Assembly (NCBI GenBank): GCA_003255025.1
Contig: QANY01008095.1
Coordinates: forward strand, 408,874 to 472,873
Direction: 5' to 3'
Length of the DNA: 64,000 nucleotides
From: Datisca glomerata
Lineage: Eukaryota; Streptophyta; Magnoliopsida; Cucurbitales; Datiscaceae
The notes beneath the pieces were generated by a model. The model was not told the DNA's origin. It saw nothing but the letters and a program-made list of their open reading frames with translations, and searched no databases. How positions within the stretch are numbered: the stretch's first letter is position 1; each line of letters starts with the position of its first letter. Below are positions 30,957-42,696 of this stretch, piece by piece. The position numbers and the translations under genes are program-made.

Positions 30957-32380
30957 TGGCCCCATCTATTAAAGGGGGTCTTTAGCATCATTATAGGGAT
31001 CATCACCTTTCACACTCTCCTAGGTCCAACCAATAGAATATTTTGAACATTGAAGTTCTCACAAATCTTAGAGAAATGACATTTTGTCACTTTTCTAAGG
31101 TGCACCTAAAGTGATTGTTCTTCACTTTTTCAGACTCAAAACACCCAGGTTTCCAGGCTTATTTATCTATAGACTAGGTTTCTCATTACACATCATCCAA
31201 AAATCCTTAAACATTATTTTCCCATGGTGAGATAAGATATGTCTTTGTGGCAGGTTAATACAAAAACAAATGAACCATTTCTTTATTTCTCCCTTTACCT
31301 AGCTATGAGGTTATGACAATGGTCTCTTCTTATGAGTTAGTATTTTATTAGTTATATATCTATTTTGAATTTTGAGTCTTGCTAGAAAACCATTGAAAGG
31401 GTGACTGTAGATAGATGGACTTGGAATCTTTTGTTTTAGTTTTTTGCTGGCCTGTTTTAATATTTTAGTCTCTATTCTTTTAGTTGTTTAACGCAAATAT
31501 AGCATTTTTATTGTTACACATTTTTGCCATTTTTTTCTTATCGTAAAACGCTCTCCATTGTGGCAACTGGCATGCAATGGAATGAACCATATCAAATACT
31601 ATTATTTTTGTGTGCGAATACTCTCATGTGATTTAGGGAAGTATATTGATGTAATAATTGCTATTACTATCATGCATTGTAACTTAGGAGAGGCTTTTTT
31701 TTTCCTTTTTTACTCTCGATACAGGAATATTAGTTATTAGAATTCTAAAATTTTGATAATAATTTTATTTTCATCTCGCGCACAGGTATACTACTAATTT
31801 ATAGAACCTTTGTATTTAAGAAATACTTGTTTTTTGTCAAAAAAATATCTTGGTTTACCTCATAATTTTCACAGTAAATGCATGAGGTGGAAGTTGGAAA
31901 AGCCATCGAAAAACAAAATGTATATTTACTAATTACTACTTGGTGTTCAAGTTTAAACTAACCAATCAATGACAAAAAGTAGTCATTTTTTAGTTTAAAT
32001 GAAATCAATCACCACGATCATATATACATATGGCACCCAAATAATGTGGTCAAAATGTAGAGAAATGATATTATTTAGACATTTTTTTATTTTAAAATTA
32101 ATTTTATTTACAACTTTTGAATATCATCATACATAACACACTTTTCGATATCTAATAATTAATCGAGTAAATTTAATTAACTATAAAACTTTCTATATTT
32201 AATTAGTTACTAATTTACCCTTTCTATTATTATAATTAAATATCTCATCCTCCCCATTTTGCTCTCTATTTATATCAATTAAAATATCCATCACTATTTC
32301 TCTCTATATATCTCTCCAAATCTCTCTCTCTCCAAAATTTATTGAATCCATTATTGAGATAAAGAGAGACATCCGGAGAT

Positions 32381-32383
<3 letters not shown>
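30957..32383. other. No gene seen
   Basis: The stretch is AT-rich and holds only short frames. Nothing with family resemblance, and no boundary, was found before the AT tract at 32384. Confidence 0.4.

Positions 32384-32416
<33 letters not shown>
32384..32416. repeat. (AT)n tract at left border of family B locus
   Basis: A perfect AT run passes directly into ctgactatagg, which is internal pararetroviral leader sequence. It is the same kind of landing site as for block A. Confidence 0.8.
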
Positions 32417-32417
<1 letters not shown>

Positions 32418-32700
32418 TGACTATAGGAGCACTTAACTTATAACTAGTGAGACGTCACTCGAGTCATATTTTGGTAAGGTTCGTGTTGTAGGAATTGCGT
32501 TAGGACCGTTGATCTATTTAAATCGTTGACAGACGTACTAGTTATAGGTTAGTTAGCCCCGACTAATATTAAAGGGCATATAATATTTATATTAATTTTA
32601 AATGACTACACACATGGTCTCATGAACTTACTGTTTTGGTGGTGATGGTGGCCTTCCGAGCTAGAGTCTAAAATCATTAACAAGAAATTTAAAAACTTAC
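32417..32700. repeat. Fold-back of family B leader
   Basis: 32417-32564 is leader in plus orientation, ending gttagccccgacta, the last bases before the primer-binding site. It then turns directly into the leader in minus orientation (atattaaagggcatat onward, with the inverted ggtggccttcc motif at 32648). The joint again lies at the primer-site position. Confidence 0.7.
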
Positions 32701-32886
32701 CAGTATGAAGAAAGTAGGAGATATGAAGGAAGAGGAGCAGGAAAGGTGCAAGAAGAAGACGAGTTGTGCCAAATCTTCAAATATTATTATTGTTGAGAGA
32801 GAGTACATAATTTTTTTAGAGAGAGTGAGAGAGTATGCTAATGCCCGATCAAAGTCGGATGCCCTCAACAAAGGGTGAGACTTCCC

Positions 32887-32893
32887 TTTTATA
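32887..32893 (-). promoter_or_regulatory. Family B TATA box, minus copy
   Basis: The minus strand reads TTGTATTATAAAAGGG, as in the plus copies at 37033 and 40238. About 35 bp upstream the minus strand reads ggacacgccacctta, against ggacacgtcacctta in the least mutated copy. Confidence 0.65.
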
Positions 32894-33239
32894 ATACAAA
32901 AGAAGAAAATATAAGGTGGCGTGTCCTTAGACAGTGGAGTCGTTCGTCCTTATCTTTCCAACTATTTCTGATAGTGGGAATCTACTTTATTAAAAGTAGA
33001 TTTGGATGTTTATGCCAACTTTGTTGTTGAAGAGAGTGAGCATCTTCTTTTCCCTGTTGAAGATAGTGGGTATCTTCTTTTGTAAAAGTCGTTTGCTGGT
33101 TTATGCTGACACTTTTTCTGGTGGGAGACAAAGATTAGGCCTTGCCTTTTCCCTTCTTATCATTTTCCATCTTGTCTGCAAGCATACTGGTGAGAGAATC
33201 CCAAAAATCTGTAATAGTGGGATTGCTGGATGATTCTCG

Positions 33240-34086
33240 TGGCTCTTGGCTTTCTCCAGCTAAGATATTGAATTCATTTTTATCTTGATCTGATTCAATT
33301 TTACTGCTAACCGACTTTGTAGAAGTATCATCCTCGGAGATGGACTAGAGAAATTGTTCTTTCATGAAGTACATAGTTTTTACGATTAATTCATTTTCTG
33401 TTAAACTCATGAAATTTCTTCATCAATTATGTTTGAGCCTGAATAAATGGATTTCATGTTGGAGCTGGAAGAGCCTTTAGAATAGCATCAAAACAAGCCT
33501 GAATATGAGTTTTGATGGCTTGGATAAGTTCTGGTAGATTGGAGTTCATCCCTTTATCCCACCATTTGGTATAAAATACTTTTATCAAACGAGGGATTTT
33601 ATTCTGATAATCACATTGCAAGTCTCATTTCCATACCCAGGGATGCTAAATCGGATAATAAAATGGACTATGGATTTAGACATAAAGATGTCTTTATTGA
33701 CTGGTAACAGAGAATAGGCGGCCTACCAATCATTAAATATTGTTTGAATTAATTCTGGTAAGGTATTCAAAGTAATACCAAATTTGTCCCACCATAGGAG
33801 GAACCAATTTGGTAATTCAGTTTTCAAAACTTCGGGACAAATACGGATAAACCAAGTATGGTTATAGATCAGATTCTGATAGTAAAACATGGGTAAAGGA
33901 ATTAATGTAATCTCAATAACTATATTTAGTTTCCTTAATACTGATGTCATGACTTCTGGTTGTATGTGCATGGATGCCCCACTGGTTAATGGGCATAATG
34001 TTATGGACAGTAGCCTTACTGAAAGTAATAGGATTAGTGTTTCTGGATGAATCATGGAGAGTATGTTTGATCTTTATGGCTGCTGT
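33240..34086 (-). pseudogene. Family B C-terminal domain, minus copy
   Basis: The frame 34055-33723 contains TWFIRICPEVLKTELPNWFL and WWDKFGITLNTLPELIQTIF, related to the Trp-rich block of family A. Beyond a frameshift, further segments lead to an acidic tail and a Lys-rich stretch near 33200. The function is unknown. The upstream edge touches the AT tract at 34105. Confidence 0.65.
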
Positions 34087-34104
34087 TTCGATGACGATTT
34101 CTTC

Positions 34105-34137
34105 ATATATATATATATATATATATATNTATATTGA
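34105..34137. repeat. (AT)n tract with an unresolved base
   Basis: An AT run interrupts the minus-strand family B fragment. Position 34129 is n, so the tract length here is uncertain. The tract separates the C-terminal domain piece from the RNase H piece. Confidence 0.8.
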
Positions 34138-34219
34138 TACTGGTCAAAATGGGTGGGAAATTGTTGGGTGGAGAGATATATTCTCTTCATTTCCCACAGA
34201 TCAGTCATCCATTTTTCAT

Positions 34220-34795
34220 CTGCAAATTCAATGAAGAGAATAGTCTACTCGGCAATAGTGTTAAGAATATATTGTTCTGGTTTCATAAGGATATCTTTAG
34301 CAGATTTGCTAACAGAAGCCTCTTAGTAGCTGTTAAGATTGGGAAATTTTGTTGAATAATAATTGCCTCTGCCTCGGCCTTTGTGGCCATAGCCTCAGCT
34401 TCTGCTAGTCATGAACCCTGCAAGTATTCACGTGTTAATAAATCCGGTAAAGAATTATGTCACCTTTGATATATTCAATATCAAAGTCAAATACCATACT
34501 TCTCTAAGAAACAAATATATGTTTTAGAGTCAAGATTATGTACATCTTTCTTGAATATCTGTTTAGCAGCAGAGCAATCAACTCTTATTAAAAAAATGCC
34601 GGTTTAAAAGATCATCTTGAAAGTTCAAAACACATTTGACAATAGATAGACATTCTTGTTTAATAGTTGGATAATTTAATGTTGGTCCTTTCCAAACTCC
34701 AAATGTAAATCTTAGAAGTTACTCTTTATGATTGTTGGGGTTAAACTGTTTAAGTATCCCACCATATCCCTTATTAGAAGGATTAATTTCTACTA
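34220..34795 (-). pseudogene. Family B RNase H remnant
   Basis: The minus strand reads EINPSNKGYGGILKQFNP, where the usual first catalytic Asp is replaced. It continues with LNYPTIKQECLSIVKCVLNF, which keeps the Glu, and after a frameshift FIRVDCSAAKQIF, which keeps an Asp. This order and spacing fit the RNase H domain of Ty3/caulimovirid polymerases. It removes RNA from the RNA:DNA hybrid. There are stops and frameshifts throughout. Family A has no comparable segment. Confidence 0.65.
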
Positions 34796-35620
34796 TCTTT
34801 TTCCATTGGGGATTCGGTAAATATAAACAATACAAATGTTTGATTTTTTTCTTTTATCTGTCTTACTGCTAGGGTTTTTTCTGTTGAACAAGGAAAATGA
34901 TTCTTTCTAAGCCTGGTATAAAAAATTGAAGCATCCTTGGATAACTGAGAATAATAGTCCCTAATATAATTAAGACTACCTAAAAACTTCTGTGATTGAG
35001 TTTTATCTTTAATTGCATCTGTAAATTTAGATGCAAACTTTATACTTCGGTTAATTAGAATAATAGTTCCATTAGAAATATTATGTCCAAAAAATCTAAC
35101 TTTTGTTTGGAAAAGTTTCATTTTTGAAGCCGAAATAACTAAACCATTTCGGATAATGACATGTTTGAATATATTCAAATGTTTAATATGTTGTTCAATT
35201 GAAGATGAGAAAATTAATATATCATCAACGTGACAGATAACAAATTCTGTATAAGGATTAAAAATATCATTCATTATATGAGGAAATTCTGACGGGCCAT
35301 TTTTAACTCCAAATGATAAAACATTCCATTCGTAATGGTCAAAGGGTACTGTAAAAGCTGTTTTACATGTATCTTGTTCATTGATCTGAATTTACCAAAA
35401 TCTTGATTTAAGATCAAATTTAGAAAATACTATTGAATCATGCAGCCTACCTAAAAGATCTTTTTTATTCAGAACTGAATATCTTATCCATTTTAAATCA
35501 TCATTAAGACTATATCTTTTATTTGGTCTAGTTCTTTAGTAAACAGTTCTTCAGGATTAATTCCTACGGAATATTTTTCAGAAAACCACCAAATCTTTAA
35601 CTAGTGCTAGTGGTAATTCC
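34783..35620 (-). pseudogene. Family B reverse transcriptase
   Basis: The minus strand near 35435-35400 contains FSKFDLKSRFW, followed by a stop. The open frame 35274-34783 contains CHVDDILIFS, the double-Asp box, with Val-Asp-Asp preserved, then KMKLFQTKVRFFGHNI and QKFLGSLNYI. The domain is recognisable as caulimovirid/Ty3-type RT and runs straight into the RNase H remnant. The 5' edge at about 35620 abuts an oppositely oriented protease fragment, so the locus is inverted here. Confidence 0.75.
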
Positions 35621-35624
35621 ATGC

Positions 35625-35800
35625 ATATTCAGTATAAACTTTTTGAAGTCCTTATATATAATAAAGGTATTTTCCTACCTACAGTATTTGTTTTAATCAA
35701 AAACATGACCCAAAATATTATTTTAGGCACACCTTTTTATATCTAATCATGCTTATTACTGGAATTGATACTTTAGGTATACATTCTAATATTGATAACA
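35625..35800 (+). pseudogene. Family B protease C-terminal fragment
   Basis: The plus strand reads FVLIKNMTQNIILGTPFYI, like FVLVKNMTDKIILGLPFIS in the A2 protease. The active-site half is missing. Directly after it the sequence passes to the C-terminal domain (35840), so RT and RNase H are deleted from this plus-oriented fragment. Confidence 0.65.
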
Positions 35801-35839
35801 GTCACATCATATTTGAGTTTATATACAAATAAATCGTTA

Positions 35840-36690
35840 TAGAAACAGCAGCCATGGAAATCAAACATACTCTCCATGATCCATCCAGAAACACAAGCCC
35901 TATTACTTTCAGTAAGGCTACTATCCGCAACATTATGCCGATTAACAAATGGGGCATCTATGCACATACAACCAGAAGTCTTGACATTAGTTACAAGGAA
36001 ACTAAATATAGTTATTGGGATTACATTTATTACCTATATGTTTTACTATCAGAATTCGGTCCATAACCATACTTGATTTATCTGTATTTGTCTCGAAGTT
36101 CTGAAAACTGAATTACCAAATTGACTCCTCGTATAGTTGGATAAATTTGGTATTACTATGGACACCTTACCAGAATCAGTCCAAACAATATTCAAAGATT
36201 GGCAGCCGCTTATTCTTTGTTACCAGTCAATAAAGACATCTATATGTTTAAATTTATAGTCCATTTTAGTATCCGATTTAGCATCCACTGGATATGGAAA
36301 TGGGACTTGCAATGTGATTATCATAAGAAAATCCCTCTATTGAAAAGAGTATTTTATACCAAATGGTGGGATAAAGGGATGGATCCCAATTTACTAGAAT
36401 TTATTCAAGCGATCAAAACCCATACTCAGGCTGGTTTTAATGCTATTCCGAAGGATCTTCTAGCTCCAACAGGAAATCCATTTATTCAGGCTCAAACAGA
36501 ATTGAAGAAGAAATTTATTGAGTTAACAGAAAATGAATTAGTCATAAAACTATGGACTTCATGAAAGAACAATTTCTCTAGTCCATCTCCTATGATGATA
36601 CTTCTATGAAGTTTGTTAACAGTAAAACTGAATCATATCAAGATGAAAATGAATTCAATACCATAACTGGAGAAAGCCAAAAGCCATGAG
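35840..36690 (+). pseudogene. Family B C-terminal domain, plus copy
   Basis: It matches the minus copy at 33240-34086, for instance MIHPETQALLLSVRLL at 35876 against MIHPETLILLLSVRLL at 34055. The later open frame 36199-36564 shows YTKWWDKGMDPNLLEFIQAI and GNPFIQAQTELKKKFIELTE, related to KWWDKLN and ANPFIQA in family A. There are frameshifts between the pieces. Its role is not known. Confidence 0.7.
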
Positions 36691-37032
36691 AATCATCTGG
36701 CAATCCCACTATTGCAGATTTTTTGGATTGTCTCACCAGTATCATTGCAAACAAGATGGAAAACGACAAGAAGGGAAAAGGCAAGACCTAATCCTTCTCT
36801 CCCACCAAAAAAAGTGTCGGCATATACCGACAAACAACTTTTACAAAAGTAGATACCCACTATCTTCAACAGGGAAAAGAAGATGCTCACTATCTTCATC
36901 AGTAAAGTCAGCATAAGCAGCCAAATCTACTTTTAATAAAGTAGATTCCCACTATCAGAAACAACTAGAAAGATAAGGACGAACGACTTTATTGTCCAAG
37001 GACACGTCACCTTATCTTTTCTTCTTTTGTAT

Positions 37033-37040
37033 TATAAAAG
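37033..37040 (+). promoter_or_regulatory. Family B TATA box, first plus copy
   Basis: TATAAAAG follows ttttgtat. About 30 bp upstream, ggacacgtcacc contains a TGACGTG/CACGTCA core of the kind bound by plant bZIP factors. A pyrimidine-rich start-site region (ctctctccctctct) follows about 60 bp downstream. Confidence 0.65.
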
Positions 37041-37550
37041 GTAAGCTTCACCCTTTTTTGAAGGTATCCGACTTTGATTGGGCATTAGCATACTCTCTCC
37101 CTCTCTCTAAGAAATTATGTATTCTTTTTGTCTCTCTCAAGAATAATATTTGAAGATTTTATCTCGTTTTTCTTCTTCATCCTCCTGGAGAACTCCTGCT
37201 CCTCGTACTACATATCTCCAACATATATCCTACTTTGATATGACTATAAGCTTTTAAATTTATTGTTATTAATTTTAGAATATAGATGTTTATTGGTCGG
37301 AAGGCCACCACCACCACCAAAACAGTAAGTTAATGAGACCATGTTGGTAGTAATTTAAAATTAATATAAATGTTAATATGCCCTTTAATATGTGTAGATC
37401 CGTACTTCCTATAGGAGCACTTAACTTATAACTAGTGGGACGTCACCCAAGTCACGTTTTGGTAAGGTCCATGTTGTAGGGATTACGTTAGGACCGTTAA
37501 TCCATTTAAATCGTTGATAGACGTGCTAGTTATAGGATAGTTAGCCACGA

Positions 37551-39261
37551 CTACATAACCATACTTGGTTTATCTGTATTTATCCTGAAGTTCTGAAAAC
37601 TGAATTACCAAATTGGTTCCTCGTATGGTGGGATAAATTCAGTATTACTTTAGATACCTTACCAGAATCAGCCCAAACATTATTTAAAGATTGGAAGGTT
37701 GCCTATTATTTGCGACCAGTCAATAAAGACATCTCATTTTTCTTCTTCATCCTCCTGGACAACTCCTGCTCCTCTTACTACATATCTCCAACATATATCC
37801 TACTTTGATATGACTATAAGCTTTTAAATTTCTTGTTATTAATTTTAGAATATAGATGTTTATTGGCCGGAAGGCCACCACCACCACCAAAACAGTAAGT
37901 TAATGAGACCATGTTGGTAGTAATTTAAAATTAATATAAATGTTAATATGCCCTTTAATATGTGTAGATCCGCACTGCCTATAGGAGCACTTAACTTATA
38001 ATTAGTGGGACGTCACCCAAGTCACGTTTTGGTAAGGTCCATGTTGTAGGGATTACGTTAGGACTGTTAATCCATTTAAATATTTGTCAGACATGCTAGT
38101 TATAGGATAGTTAGCCACGACTACATATCCATACTTGGTTTATCTGTATTTATCCTGAAGTTCTGAAAACCAAATTACCAAATTGGTTCCTCGTATGGTG
38201 GGATAAATTCAGTATTACTTTAGATACCTTACCAGAATCAGTCCAAACATTATTTAAAGATTGGAAGGCTGCCTATTCTTTGCGAACCAGTCAATAAAGG
38301 CATCTCGTTTTTCTTCTTCATCCTCGTGGACAACTCCTGCTCCTCTTACTACATATCTCCAACATATATCCTACTTTGATATGACTATAAGCTTTTAAAT
38401 TTCTTGTTATTAATTTTAGAATATAGATGTTTATTGGCCGGAAGGCCACCACCACCACCAAAAGAGTAAGTTAATGAGACCATGTTGGTAGTAATTTAAA
38501 ATTAATATAAATGTTAATATGCCCTTTAATATGTGTAGATCCGTACTATCTATAGGAGCACTTAACTTATAATTAGTGGGACGTCACCCAAGTCACGTTT
38601 TGGTAAGGTCCATGTTGTAGGGATTACGTTAGGACCGTTAATCCATTTAAATAGTTGACAGACGTGCTAGTTATAGGATAGTTAGCCACGACTATATATC
38701 CATACTTGGTTTATCTGTATTTATCCTGAAGTTCTGAAAACCAAATTACCAAATTGGTTCCTCGTATGGTGGGATAAATTCAGTATTACTTTAGATACCT
38801 TACCAGAATCAGTCCAAACAGTATTTAAAGATTGGAAGGCTGCCTATTCTTTGCGACCAGTCAATAAAGGCATCTCGTTTTTCTTCTTCATCCTCTTGGA
38901 CAACTCCTGCTCCTCTTACTACATATCTCCAACATATATCCTACTTTGATATGACTATAAGCTTTTAAATTTCTTGTTATTAATTTTAGAATATAGATGT
39001 TTATTGGCCGGAAGGCCACCACCACCACCAAAACAGTAAGTTAATCAGACCATGTTGGTAGTAATTTAAAATTAATATAAATGTTAATATGCCCTTTAAT
39101 ATGTGTAGATCCGCACTGCCTATAGGAGCACTTTACTTATAACTAGTGGGACGTCAGGCAAGTCACGTTTTGGTAAGGTCCATGTTGTAGGGATTACGTT
39201 AGGACCGTTAATCCATTTAAATCGTTGACAGACGTGCTAGTTATAAGATAGTTAGCCACGA
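37551..39261 (+). repeat. 570-bp tandem array made of viral coding plus leader sequence
   Basis: Three nearly identical units start at 37551, 38121 and 38692, with a fourth partial unit from 39262 (periods 570, 571 and 570 bp). Each unit joins about 170 bp of C-terminal domain sequence (from cataccatactt-like to aataaagrcatct) to about 400 bp of leader, including ggccggaaggcc and a CCA-rich run. The unit ends at ttagccacgacta, the last bases before the primer-binding site, so the joints lie at that site. Confidence 0.85.
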
Positions 39262-39896
39262 CTACATAACCATACTTGGTTTATCTGTATTTATCCTGAA
39301 GTTCTGAAAATCGAATTACCAAATTGGTTCCTCGTATGGTGGGATAAATTTAGTATTACTTTAGATACCTTACCAGAATCAGCCCAAACAATATTTAAAA
39401 GATTGGAAGGCTGTCTATTCTTTGCGACCAGTCAATAAAGACATCTCTATGTCTGAATCCATAGTCTATTTTATTATCAGATTTAGCATCCCCTAGATAT
39501 GGAAACGGGACTCGCAATGTGATTATCAGAATAAAATTTCTCGTTTGAAAATAGTATTTTGTACCAAATGGTGGGAAAGGGATGAATCCCAATTTTTTAT
39601 CAAAACTTATTTAAGCCATCGAAACTCATACTCAGGCTTGTTTTAATGCTATTTCAAAGGTTCTTCTAGCTCTAACAGGAAATCCATTTATTCAGGCTCA
39701 AACAAAATTGAAGAAGAAATTTCCTGAGTTAATAAAAAATGAATTAATCATAAAAACTATGGACTTCATGAAAGAATATTTTCTCCAGTTCATCTCCCAT
39801 GATGATACTTCTATGGAGTCTGTAAGTAGTAAAACTGAATTAGATGAAGATGAAAATGAATTCAATATCTTAGCTGGAGAAAGCCAAGAGCCATGA
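39262..39896 (+). pseudogene. Family B C-terminal domain, second plus copy
   Basis: This continues the last array unit into a longer C-terminal piece. The open part 39708-39896 reads KKKFPELIKNELIIKTMDF and an acidic Ser-rich end, matching the copy ending at 36690. Stops are frequent before 39700. Confidence 0.6.
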
Positions 39897-40237
39897 TAAT
39901 CATCTGGTGATCACGCTACTGCAGTTTTTTTGGATTCTCTCACTGGTATGATTGCAAATAAGATGGAAAATGACAATAAGGGAAAATGCAAGACCTAATC
40001 CTTGTCTTCCTCCAAAACAAGTGTCAGCATGTACGGCAAAAAACTATTACAAAAGCAGATACCCATTATCTTTAACAGAGAAAAAAAGATGTTCATTATC
40101 TTCATCAGCAAATCTGCATAAGAGGCCAAATCTACTTTTAATAAAGTAGATTGCCACTATCAAAAACTATTGGAAAGATAAGGACAAATGACTCCACTGT
40201 CCAAGGACACGCCACTTTATCTTTTCTTCTTTTGTAT

Positions 40238-40245
40238 TATAAAAG
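40238..40245 (+). promoter_or_regulatory. Family B TATA box, second plus copy
   Basis: TATAAAAG occurs in the same context as 37033. The upstream motif is mutated to ggacacgccac. The leader that follows reaches an actual primer-binding site at 40747. Confidence 0.65.
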
Positions 40246-40746
40246 GGAAGCATCACCCTTTGTTAAAGGCATCCGACTTTGATCAGGCATTAGCATACTT
40301 TTTCCCTCTCTCTAAAAATTATGTACTCTTTCTGTCTCTCTCAAGAATAATATTTGAAGATTTTACCTCATTTTTCTTCTTCATCCTCCTGGACATCAAC
40401 TGCTCCTCTTACTAAATATCTCCAACTTTGATCTGATTGTAAGTTTTTAAATTTCTTGTTCTTAATTTTAGAATATAGATTTGTATTGGCCGGAAGGCCA
40501 CCACCACCACCAAAACAGTAAGTTAATGAGACCATGTAGGTAGTAATTTAAAATTAATATAAATGTTAATATGCCCTTTAATATTTGTAGATTCGTACTG
40601 ACTGTAGGAGCACTTAACTTATAACTAGTGGGATGTCAATCAAGTCATGTTTTGGTAAGGTCTGTGTTGTAGGATTGTGTCAGGACTGTTGACCCATTTA
40701 AATCATTGACAGACGTGCTAGTTATAGGTTAGTTAGCCCCGACTAT

Positions 40747-40763
40747 TGGTATCAAAGTCATGG
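40747..40763 (+). promoter_or_regulatory. Family B tRNA-Met primer-binding site
   Basis: TGGTATCAAAGTCATGG differs at two positions from the initiator tRNA-Met-complementary sequence. It directly follows the leader end gttagccccgacta that recurs at the rearranged joints. Confidence 0.75.
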
Positions 40764-40827
40764 ATATTTTTTGACATATTAATAATTATATTTATTTTAA
40801 ATTATGCATACACGGTCGCCATACAAC

Positions 40828-41900
40828 ATGTTTGAAATTAGTTTTACGTATGTAAGTACAGTAGCTTCATCTTCAGAATCAACCGAACTCATAACTTATC
40901 AGGATGTTAAAGAAGCTTTGGATAAATAGACTATACCCAAAGTTAAACTAGTAACAATTTATAAAATTGGAACTTTTGATTTCACCAGTAGAAAAATTAT
41001 CAAAATGCTTGAACTTGTTATTCCTTTACAGAATAATGATGATATTATCTATTTGTTACATATTCAGGATTTATATCCTTTTAGGCAAAAATATAAATAT
41101 CTGCATATAAGACTTGTTCAAATAACTCTAAAGCCTTTGACTTTACTTGGTTAGAATACAAGTATTCAGTGTACCCTTAGAGACGGCCATTGCCCAATTG
41201 GAAAGCATCCCTTATGGGAGCCATTGAAACCAATCTTTCACATGGACCAATTTATTTTAATATATATATATATATGAATTTGAGTGTAGCTCTCAGTGAT
41301 AGTAACTTATCTAAAGTCTTAGAACTTAGAGTTATATCTCATGGTTATGAGTATTTACCAAGATCTTCTCCTTTTTCCATATTATTCAGGATTCTTCTTA
41401 AGGTTCTATCAATCTTAAATCCTTACACCAGAAAACAAATTGAAAAAGGACACACAATCCTTATCGATACTAACCTTTTTAGTAGTCAAGTAATTATCCT
41501 TAGAATGATATCTTGGGAAGAAATTACTTTTCCAGAAAAATGACAAATTCCTAATGTTGTACCCATTAGACACATCATTAGACAATCCAAAGAAGATGTC
41601 ATCCAAACTCAAGGAGGTAACATATATCTCAGTTACCAGAAACCTTTAAGTAGAAACCTTTCTAGTATCAACAACAGAAGAATTCCACCCTATAGGGTTG
41701 ACTTACCACTGATAGAATCCATTTACCAAGAAAGGACTTCCAACGAATCAGAAAATTCCTTTAATAATACTACTTCTAAAAATTATATAAAAGGAATATA
41801 TATTTCTGAAAACCAGATGGTGTTTATGAAACTAACGTACCTCATATCAGAAGGCTTAATAGCCCGATCGCCAGTGACATGCAATTTAACATTTAAATTA
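40828..41900 (+). pseudogene. Family B movement protein
   Basis: The ATG at 40828 opens MFEISFTYVSTVASSSESTE, with an in-frame TAG near 40927 and another near 41150. After a frameshift, the frame 41190-41543 has HGPIYFN and NLSVALSDSNLSKVLELRV, the 30K core with conserved Asp as in A2. An AT run at 41261-41274 lies inside the core. The reading fades by about 41900, where the viral sequence ends. Confidence 0.7.
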
Positions 41901-41950
41901 GGCACATCCCAACTAGGTTGCTACTTTCCTATCTATTAATCACTTGCAAT

Positions 41951-42253
41951 AATCTAAAAAATTACATGTAAATTATCTCAAAATATACTAAATAATTAAT
42001 AACTAATCTATAATTCATGTTCATTAATATCTAAATCTTAAAAACTTGAGTGGATAATGTTCAGTGATTCATACTTTGGATTGATGGACATAAAATATTA
42101 TTTAAATTATATATTATTCGAATTTTACCTATAAATAGTCATATCCTCGCAAAAAATATTTAATTAAATACATTTATCTCAAAAATATATTATAAAAAGA
42201 ATTGACAAAATGTGTTGAAAGACAATAAAAATATATTATAAATAATATTTTAA
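41951..42253. other. No gene seen
   Basis: This AT-rich stretch between the family B locus and the first hAT-derived fragment shows no frame or repeat of note. Confidence 0.4.
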
Positions 42254-42440
42254 CAAAAATTGGTTTGGTCTAGTGGTAAGGAGTATATTTAGGAAGGAAG
42301 CTGCCAATGGTTCAAACTTTAATACATATACAATTAATAATTTTTTAGATAAAGATGAGATTGTTAACAGGTTGGGCCAGTTCAGGCTCACGAGCTGGAC
42401 CAGGCTGGTCCATATTGGCCTTATATCCTGGTCGGACCGG
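42254..42440 (-). repeat. hAT-derived terminal fragment with tRNA-like boxes
   Basis: It is the inverted counterpart of the hAT subterminal sequence at 44760-44910. The plus strand reads TTGGTCTAGTGGTAAGGAG, then about 40 bp later GGTTCAAAC, followed by a GC-rich ggccagttcaggctcacgag stretch like the hAT ends. The outermost TIR is lost. Confidence 0.5.
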
Positions 42441-42696
42441 GCTATATGGATGCAGAATAATTTCTGAAATTTACTGTTCTGCATAATCTTCTTTTCTAAA
42501 TAGCTTTAATAAAAATTACCATAACTTTGATTGGGAGTTTCAAATCGAGTTATATAAAATTTTGCAAAAGTAGACATTCATATATTTCTAATGATATAGT
42601 ATTCGTCATATAATACTATCTAAATCGCACAGTTTAGATACTAAATTTGAAAATGTGAATATGTTTACTTTCCTAAACAACATGTACGAAAATCAC

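Larger units (their letters stand above)
32417..41950. mobile_element. Endogenous pararetrovirus family B, rearranged cluster
   Basis: Fragments of a second caulimovirid-like genome appear in both orientations: leader plus and minus (32417-32960), C-terminal domain and RT-RNase H on the minus strand (33240-35620), protease end and C-terminal domain on the plus strand (35625-36690), promoter (37033), a 570-bp array (37551-39261), another C-terminal domain and promoter (to 40245), primer-binding site (40747) and the movement protein start (40828-41900). It resembles family A in movement protein, protease and C-terminal domain, and differs in keeping RNase H. No copy is complete. Confidence 0.8.

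Noticed and set aside
37551..39261. Regular repeats as a CRISPR-like array
   Set aside because: The units are 570 bp with no unique spacers, in a plant genome, and derive from viral coding and leader sequence.
42254..42310. A true tRNA gene
   Set aside because: A- and B-box-like sequences are present, but no acceptor stem or anticodon arm can be formed, and copies sit inside hAT ends.
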